Shown here: positions 13,101 to 17,404 of the stretch, one piece after another
Numbering within the stretch: the first letter of the stretch is position 1
Layout of the letters: every line of letters starts with the position of its first letter
Notes under the pieces: model-generated
What the model was told of the DNA's origin: nothing
Database searches by the model: none
The model's input: only the letters and a program-made list of their open reading frames with translations
Made by a program: the position numbers and the translations under genes
Assembly (NCBI GenBank): GCA_043764015.1
Contig: JAYUKY010000034.1
Location: 1 to 17,404 of the forward strand
DNA: 17,404 bases
Source: JANYGM01 sp043764015
Lineage (GTDB): Bacteria; Bacteroidota; Bacteroidia; Cytophagales; Thermonemataceae
Reading direction: 5' to 3'

Positions 13101-15356
13101 GCATCAAATTTTCCTATCTATACTGCAGGAACAGCAATTCCTATTATTATATTAAGTGCAACAGGTGGCGTACCAAGTACAACTTATACTTATAGCATTT
13201 CAACAGGTGCATTGCCAGCAGGCGTTAATTTGTCTGGAAATTCTATCTTTGGAACGCCTTCAGTGGCAAGTAGTGGTTCATTTACTGTTACAGCTACATC
13301 AGTCATAGGAAATTGTATTGGTACATCTACTTTCACCTATACCGTCAATTTGGCAGCAAGTTGTACGACAGTTGTAGTAACACCTACGGCTAGTCCGCTT
13401 GTTTATACCATAGGAACAGCCATTACAAATATTACTTTGGGTGCAAGCGGCGGACCTACAACAGGCACACCAACTTATACTTATGCAGTTGTAGGACTTC
13501 CTACAGGGCTTAATTTCTCTGGAAATACTATCTCTGGAACGCCAATAGGTGCGCCAAGTACAGGCTCATTTATGGTTACGGCTACTTCTACGCCACTTGG
13601 TTGTACTGGCTCAACTACTTACAATTATACTATCAATGCTGCAGCAGTTTGTACAACTGTAACTGTAACACCAACAGCAAGCCCACTGACCTACACCATA
13701 GGAACAGTTATTCCAAGTATTACGTTTGGTGCTAATGGAGGTGCAGTAGGTGCTACTTATACGTATTCAGTTGTTGGACTTCCAACAGGGCTTACATTAG
13801 CAGGTAGTATTCTTTCTGGAACGCCAACAGGTGCAGGAAGTACAGGTTCTTTTACGGTTACGGCTACTTCTACGCCATTAAGTTGCATAGGTTCAACTAC
13901 TTATAATTATACTATTCTTGCGCCACTTGTTTGTAATGTTGTAACATTAACACCTTCATCTGGTTTTAGAAATTATACACAGGGAACTGCCATTAACACA
14001 ATTACTTTAAATGCAAGTGGTGGTGTAATAGGAGCTACTTATGTCTATACTATCTCTGCAGGGGCTTTGCCTGTGGGGGTTACACTTGTAGGAAATATTA
14101 TTTCTGGAGCACCAACTGTACCGACAACTGGTTTTAATTCTTTTACGATAACGGCTACCTCTACACCAGGAAACTGTATAGGTTCAAGTACTATTAATTT
14201 TAATGTTGCCCCTAATTCTGCTTGTGTGAGTACGGTTGTAATAACGCCTCCTTTTACTAATCAACTATGTACCGTAGGAATACCTATTACTAATGTTGTA
14301 TATACTGCAACTGGCGGACCAGCAGGAGCAGCTACATATACATATAGTATTGTAGGTACATTGCCTAGTGGTCTTGTACTTATAGGAAATACAATATCTG
14401 GAACGCCAAATGCAATAGGCTCTACCAATTTTCAGGTAAGAGCTACTTCTAACCCATCAGGTTGTACAGCTACTTCTAATTTCTTTTGTACTGTTGATCC
14501 CAATCCTTCTTGTCCAACTGCAGTAAGCATCACGCCTACCACTACTACATTTGCCTATACACAAAGTACCCTTATTACAAATGTAACATTAAACGCAAGT
14601 GGTGGACCAACAGGCACACCTACTTATACTTATGTGGTTTCAGCAGGGGCATTGCCTGCAGGCGTTACACTGTCTAGTGCTGGGCTTATCTCAGGAACAC
14701 CAACAACAGTAGGAAATGGCTCATTTGTAATAAGTGCAGAAGCTTCCACAGGAGGTTGTACTGGTACAGTTACTTATAATTATACAGTAGCTAGTATTTG
14801 TCAAACACCAGTAGTTATCTCTCCAATAGGATTTGTGAGTACCTATACAGCAGGAACGGCTATTATAAATATTACTTTGAGCGCAAGTGGTGGACCTACA
14901 AGCGCAACCACTTATAACTACAGTATTTCAGCAGGCGCATTGCCCGCAGGAGTTACACTTGTAGGAAATATTATCTCTGGAACGCCAACAACAAGAACTG
15001 CAACAAGTACATTTACAGTAAGAGCAACTACTGCCCTTGGAGCTTGCGTAGGAACGGCTACTTATACTTTTAATGTGTTGGATAACCCAACCACAAGCAT
15101 AGATAATAATTTATCTATGCTTGTGAAAGTTTCTCCAAATCCTTCTAATGGTGATTTTAATGTTGATTTTGGTAATATTAATTTAGCAAAAGCTACTGTG
15201 CATGTGTATGATGCACAAGGAAAACAAATTTTTGCATCTGATGTAAATACTAACTTAATGACTATTTCTTTAGGGGATTTTGCGAGTGGTATTTATCTAA
15301 TGCAAATCAGTACAGAAAAGGGAAATATTCAGAAGAGAATAGTAAAAGCAAACTAG
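10188..15356 (+). CDS. Large secreted multi-domain adhesin-like protein with T9SS type A sorting domain
   Basis: This 1722-residue protein has a clear signal peptide (MKKIQPFLFLILLLLG...IFAQ, cleavage near residue 24). Domains in order: a beta-rich N-terminal module (25-244); Ig-like 1 (245-340); a MAM/jelly-roll-like module opening with YTQNFEST (341-531); Ig-like 2 (532-626), a paralogue of Ig-like 1; a GEVED domain (627-770) with VWIDYNQNGTFDASEW and SGDTEDYTI; nine Ig-like (He_PIG type) repeats (771-1634), each with LPAGxxLxGNxISGTPT and two Cys; and a T9SS C-terminal domain (about 1640-1722: VSPNPSNGDFNVDF, VYDAQGKQI, SGIYLMQIS). It should be exported by Sec, then carried through the outer membrane by T9SS and attached to or released from the surface. 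A role in adhesion or matrix is inferred from architecture only. It is monocistronic, ending at a strong terminator. Confidence 0.93.
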   Translation: MKKIQPFLFLILLLLGTPKSIFAQVSTYTFATSAGTYTPITSGTVLGTNTNDNNTFNGIAFPAGFAFTFGGVACTHFAVSSNGFIAVGTSAAVNTNAFNTIPISNTIPNNNVISALGADIASTTTGVLSHIVLGTAPSRVVAVQWQDYGFLGSTEVMNFQIKLYETSNNIEFIYGVFTDITPQIAQVGLRGANSLDYKNRITDPMLPNWSTTTAGASNGDFVICELDATVFPATGTTFTWTTGAGCTGTPTAGASVVSNTSVCVGSNVTLSLTGNIGGPGITYQWQSSPLPIGTYTNIMGATTANYSAIQTVASSYRCVVTCTSSSLSANSAQATVNLLLPTYASVPYTQNFESTWNTTCVVAPLGQDIPDASWRSKSTLNPNTAWRVDNLSEALSGWNSSGFGIYSPTGANTTTRSARFHSYSTAFGAQGSLDFYVNLSGAGTKQLSFYYIKPSTGGNKLELFISTDGGQTFNPLLSTPALVAGGVAVTAWTQANVVLASLSATTVIRFTATGDGISDIGLDEVNVSVLASCTGTPTAGATVASTASTCNGSVTLSVPTASIGSGITYQWQSSPIPAGTYNNIMGATLATYTATQTVGTSYRCIVSCGAANAASTPTDVIMAPLASCYCIPVSAGVICVTRVGIGAINNITTCGTAPNFYNLYPNTITTTLTQGTSYPIAITAAVAADVSVWIDYNQNGTFDASEWVQVVANATTGTVSIIPPFTAIVGTTRMRVRSRTPFTGNTATEACTTFLSGDTEDYTISIASGVVCTAVVVTPVSSSPTYTVGVPVNTTLVSTGGTVGATYTYALTSGTLPAGLTLSGNTISGIPTTVITSGTFTITATTALGACTGTATYTFNVVANPVCVTAVVVTPVSSSPTYTVGTAVNTPLNASGGPTGTPTYTYSISAGVLPAGLTLTNGFIIGTPTTATASGTVTIMATSVPSGCTGTSTYMYNVLAAPACTTVVVTPASNFPIYTAGTAIPIIILSATGGVPSTTYTYSISTGALPAGVNLSGNSIFGTPSVASSGSFTVTATSVIGNCIGTSTFTYTVNLAASCTTVVVTPTASPLVYTIGTAITNITLGASGGPTTGTPTYTYAVVGLPTGLNFSGNTISGTPIGAPSTGSFMVTATSTPLGCTGSTTYNYTINAAAVCTTVTVTPTASPLTYTIGTVIPSITFGANGGAVGATYTYSVVGLPTGLTLAGSILSGTPTGAGSTGSFTVTATSTPLSCIGSTTYNYTILAPLVCNVVTLTPSSGFRNYTQGTAINTITLNASGGVIGATYVYTISAGALPVGVTLVGNIISGAPTVPTTGFNSFTITATSTPGNCIGSSTINFNVAPNSACVSTVVITPPFTNQLCTVGIPITNVVYTATGGPAGAATYTYSIVGTLPSGLVLIGNTISGTPNAIGSTNFQVRATSNPSGCTATSNFFCTVDPNPSCPTAVSITPTTTTFAYTQSTLITNVTLNASGGPTGTPTYTYVVSAGALPAGVTLSSAGLISGTPTTVGNGSFVISAEASTGGCTGTVTYNYTVASICQTPVVISPIGFVSTYTAGTAIINITLSASGGPTSATTYNYSISAGALPAGVTLVGNIISGTPTTRTATSTFTVRATTALGACVGTATYTFNVLDNPTTSIDNNLSMLVKVSPNPSNGDFNVDFGNINLAKATVHVYDAQGKQIFASDVNTNLMTISLGDFASGIYLMQISTEKGNIQKRIVKAN
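12498..15089 (+). repeat. Nine tandem repeats of about 287 bp within the adhesin gene
   Basis: Repeat units start at residues 771, 866, 963, 1058, 1154, 1248, 1345, 1441 and 1537 (94-97 residues each). Each opens with a Cys followed by a VVVTP-like strand, continues with YTxGTAI, ASGG, TYTYS, LPAGxTLxGNxISGTP and T(I/V)TAT, and has a second Cys in GxCxGT. The spacing is regular and the units are diverged at DNA level, so the array is old enough to have drifted. Units four and five look most alike. Confidence 0.93.
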
Positions 15357-15394
15357 GATTTTTAGGATTTAAAGATTTTAGGATTTCTGCAACA

Positions 15395-15429
15395 AAAAAA
15401 GCCTTTCCAAAGTTTGGAAAGGCTTTTTT
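15395..15429. terminator. Bidirectional intrinsic terminator between adhesin and hydrolase genes
   Basis: Two perfect 17-bp arms (15395-15411 and 15413-15429; core GCCTTTCCAAA) flank one base. The arms carry six A at the start and six T at the end, giving a T-run for each strand, and the element lies between the convergent 3' ends. Just before it, 15355-15388 holds four degenerate TAGGATTT words. Confidence 0.92.
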
Positions 15430-15467
15430 GTTTGTACAGTATTTTGTATTTCACTACACACTCATCA

Positions 15468-15779
15468 CTAACGTAAAATCATTACTTGCCTGACAACCCT
15501 AACGCCATCTTTGCTAATGATATGCAAAAAATACACATCATTTGACAAACCTTCTGTAGAAATAGTTTTGTTAAGTGTATTTAAAGTGGTTTCACGTACC
15601 TTTATTTGGAGTTTGTTGTACAAAATCAAAGTGAATTCTTCATTTTTAGCTTCTGATTGTTCACTTAGTTCCTTAGAAATTGTTATTTCATTTTCTGATG
15701 AAGGATTGGGAGAAATAGTAAAATTGATATTTGGATTTTTTGGTGTAGGTGCAACTACTCTACAATACTCAAACCGCAT
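15468..15779 (-). pseudogene. Detached T9SS C-terminal sorting domain of the hydrolase gene (frameshifted)
   Basis: This 103-codon frame encodes a complete T9SS type A tail: a short linker (VVAPTPKNPNINF), ISPNPSSENEITIS, LILYNKLQIKVRETT, GLSNDVYFLHIISKDG and the basic end VRVVRQVMILR. It has no signal peptide or catalytic domain of its own. Its frame is closed by TGA at 15780-15782, immediately before its ATG, while the hydrolase frame closes with TAG at 15755-15757, so the two overlap by 25 nt. A single-base loss (for example one T from the GGTTTG stretch) or a -1 shift in that window would join them. Most likely it is the end of the hydrolase gene after a frameshift or a sequencing error, not a separate gene. 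Confidence 0.8.
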
Positions 15780-17404
15780 TCAGAGCCTTGTGAAGTAGCT
15801 ATAAATTTGTAGGGTGGCGGCGGAACTCCACCAGCAGGAAAACGCACCATAGGATGATAGGTATCAGCTAAAAAATCATTTCCATCAAAGAAAACAGGTA
15901 CAGGACCAAAAGCTCCTCCAACATAAGGAATACCATAACTACTATAATTTAGCATATCTTTAGCTGCATCTGCATTCATTGTTAAACGTGCATTTATGCC
16001 AGCAGGTATTAACATTGACAAAATAGGGGTAGTATTGATTGCTTTTCTTGCCAAAATGTGGATACCTGCTGGTACGTTTGCGCCTTGGTGTGGGCTGTCG
16101 TGGGTGATAAGTAGGCGTACCTGTGAGTTATTGGCTGGAATAGGATTTGTTAGGCTACTTCTGTACATATCTGCAAGGGCATACCTTGCCACCAACCCAC
16201 CCATACTAATACCCATAACCACATTTTGCTCTGTGCTACCTGCTAGGGCTTTTTGTGTATTGATATAGTTGATAACCGTCTTAAAATGATTAGCATTATA
16301 CGTAATATGTGCGCCACCCATAGCATAATTGCAATAAACCATATCATAACCTGCCTTGGCGAGGCTATCTTTGAAATCATCATTGTTTCTTAGGTCACTA
16401 GTAAACATAAATGTTTTGTAATCAGACTTATTCAATTGGTCAATGCCATCTAAAATAATAAAAGGTTTTCTTATTTTAAGATTAGCTAGAAGTACTGTAG
16501 GGTTACTCGCTTTATTGACATCAGAAAAACCTATCTGCAAAGTATAGGCATTCACGCCAATAGTAACCGTTGCATCTGGAACTTTATCCGTATATTTACC
16601 ATTAGGTATGATTGGAGGTACGGTTACCTCAAAAATAGAATGCCCTTCCATTTTGCTTCCGTCAGAAAAAGTGATAAAATACTTCAACTTTTTTGTACCA
16701 CTAGAAGTCCAAGTAATGCCTATTGGATAATCAAGATAGTAAGGGATTTTGCCATTTCCATCATCAAAATCAGCCTCAATTTGTGTTATATCAAGCCCAG
16801 TATTATTGATAATTAAATCACTAGCAAAAACAAACTCTGCTGTGCCTGTTTTCGTCTCATTTTTTGTGGGTGCAATAGCAAAGGTTTCAGATGTATTGAA
16901 AGGATTAGCTTTTAGTCCTTTTGGCGTGTCATATAGTTGCTGATTTTTCATAATAAACCATTGATATTCAGCTCCCATTGGGTTAAGCGTATTGTATTTG
17001 ACGCGCAAGATAGGTAGTTGTATTTGCTCTTCTGGGTATTGTGCTACAACAGTTTGGATATCATCAAAGCTTTGAAATTGCTTTTTCGCATCAATATTAG
17101 CTGTATAGAGGCTATTATGCAAAGCATTCCAAATTTGGAAATTCACTTGATTGCTTGGGGTGATTGCGCCTTTCAGCTCATCTATTTGTACAAGATTAAA
17201 GCCACTTTCTAAAAGCAGGCGTGTAGGAATACGTTTTGGGGATTTGTTTATATTGAAGAAGATTGCATCAGTCGCATCTTCGTGTGGGCTATCACTTTGG
17301 GCGAGTGCACTAGAGCATAGTATTACTATTGCTAGTAGCGAGGTAGCGAGGTAGCGAGGTAGCGAGGTAGCGAGGTAGCGAGGTAGCGAGGTAGCGAGGT
17401 AGCG
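15755..17404 (-). CDS. Secreted alpha/beta hydrolase (lipase-like), 5'-partial, frame-disrupted at the 3' end
   Basis: The frame is open from the window edge (17404) to a TAG at 15755-15757, 549 residues visible. It opens with an octapeptide repeat (RYLATSLP) encoded by 8-bp tandem repeats, then a signal peptide core RYLATSLLAIVILCSSALA followed by QS, about 17297-17356. The catalytic part shows FIILDGIDQLNK, the nucleophile elbow GISMGGLVARYAL (Ser codon at 16205-16207) and THDSPHQGANVPAG, as in PGAP1/lipase-type esterases. A GTG at 17146 is not the real start, because it lies downstream of the signal peptide. The last residues, SQGSECG, are followed by stop; the T9SS tail is in another frame (15468-15779). 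Substrate is unknown. Translation must begin beyond the window, through the repeat. Confidence 0.82.
   Translation of the reverse strand, partial: RYLATSLPRYLATSLPRYLATSLLAIVILCSSALAQSDSPHEDATDAIFFNINKSPKRIPTRLLLESGFNLVQIDELKGAITPSNQVNFQIWNALHNSLYTANIDAKKQFQSFDDIQTVVAQYPEEQIQLPILRVKYNTLNPMGAEYQWFIMKNQQLYDTPKGLKANPFNTSETFAIAPTKNETKTGTAEFVFASDLIINNTGLDITQIEADFDDGNGKIPYYLDYPIGITWTSSGTKKLKYFITFSDGSKMEGHSIFEVTVPPIIPNGKYTDKVPDATVTIGVNAYTLQIGFSDVNKASNPTVLLANLKIRKPFIILDGIDQLNKSDYKTFMFTSDLRNNDDFKDSLAKAGYDMVYCNYAMGGAHITYNANHFKTVINYINTQKALAGSTEQNVVMGISMGGLVARYALADMYRSSLTNPIPANNSQVRLLITHDSPHQGANVPAGIHILARKAINTTPILSMLIPAGINARLTMNADAAKDMLNYSSYGIPYVGGAFGPVPVFFDGNDFLADTYHPMVRFPAGGVPPPPYKFIATSQGSECGLSIVE
17335..17404 (-). 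repeat. 8-bp tandem repeat (CTCGCTAC on the minus strand), at least 8.75 copies, cut by the window edge
   Basis: Eight perfect copies run from 17335 to 17398 and six bases of a ninth reach the window end. Read on the minus strand the unit has no stop and no ATG, GTG or TTG in any frame. In the hydrolase frame three units encode RYLATSLP. The array abuts the signal-peptide core, so a gain or loss of one unit shifts the frame of everything downstream. Confidence 0.97.

Noticed and set aside
15755..15779. Programmed -1 ribosomal frameshift joining hydrolase and T9SS tail
   Set aside because: No slippery heptamer and no obvious downstream stem are seen in the 25-nt overlap; mutation or sequence error is simpler.

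Overview
The window looks like chromosome from an AT-rich member of the Bacteroidota, most likely a Cytophagia-type marine or freshwater gliding bacterium; the genus cannot be fixed from sequence alone. Supporting signs are two type IX secretion (T9SS) C-terminal sorting domains, a DUF4199 membrane protein, a signal peptidase I with the long insertion usual in this phylum, promoters of the TAnnTTTG type, and no Shine-Dalgarno sequences before the starts.

Layout. 1-1258: a leader with palindromes and repeats, then an isopenicillin N synthase-like 2OG-Fe(II) oxygenase. 1436-3310: an orphan membrane PAS histidine kinase, ending tail to tail (4-nt overlap) with a minus-strand operon of signal peptidase I (lepB), a VOC/glyoxalase-fold protein and a small membrane protein. 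5526-9894: housekeeping and accessory genes: gamma carbonic anhydrase-like hexapeptide protein, DUF4199 protein, a putative lipoprotein, a succinylglutamate desuccinylase/aspartoacylase-family zinc hydrolase, a [2Fe-2S] ferredoxin and a family 2 glycosyltransferase. A MITE-like element of about 200 bp lies between ferredoxin and hydrolase. 10188-15356: a 1722-residue secreted adhesin-like protein with two Ig-like domains, a MAM-like domain, a GEVED domain, nine Ig-like repeats of about 96 residues and a T9SS tail. It ends at a perfect bidirectional terminator. 15468-17404 (minus): a secreted alpha/beta hydrolase (lipase-like) whose T9SS tail is split off by a frameshift and whose 5' end, running off the window, consists of an 8-bp tandem repeat.

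Two observations stand out. First, the hydrolase reading frame stays open through the 8-bp array (at least 8.75 copies) with no usable start codon between array and signal peptide; both other frames stop just after the array. This is the expected layout of a phase-variable gene switched by slipped-strand mispairing. Second, nearly every intergenic gap holds a short array of 7-bp words fitting roughly YTCRNAM. All eleven arrays I can place point inward, toward the gene whose start or stop they touch, so that a gene with arrays at both ends would give an mRNA with complementary ends. The 8-bp hydrolase unit (CTCGCTAC) looks like the heptamer CTCGTAC plus one base, so the switch may have grown from this repeat family.

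Functionally the genes are mostly independent. The surface-facing set (adhesin, secreted hydrolase, glycosyltransferase, signal peptidase) fits an organism that remodels its surface and exports proteins by T9SS. No CRISPR array, rRNA, tRNA or transposase gene was seen.
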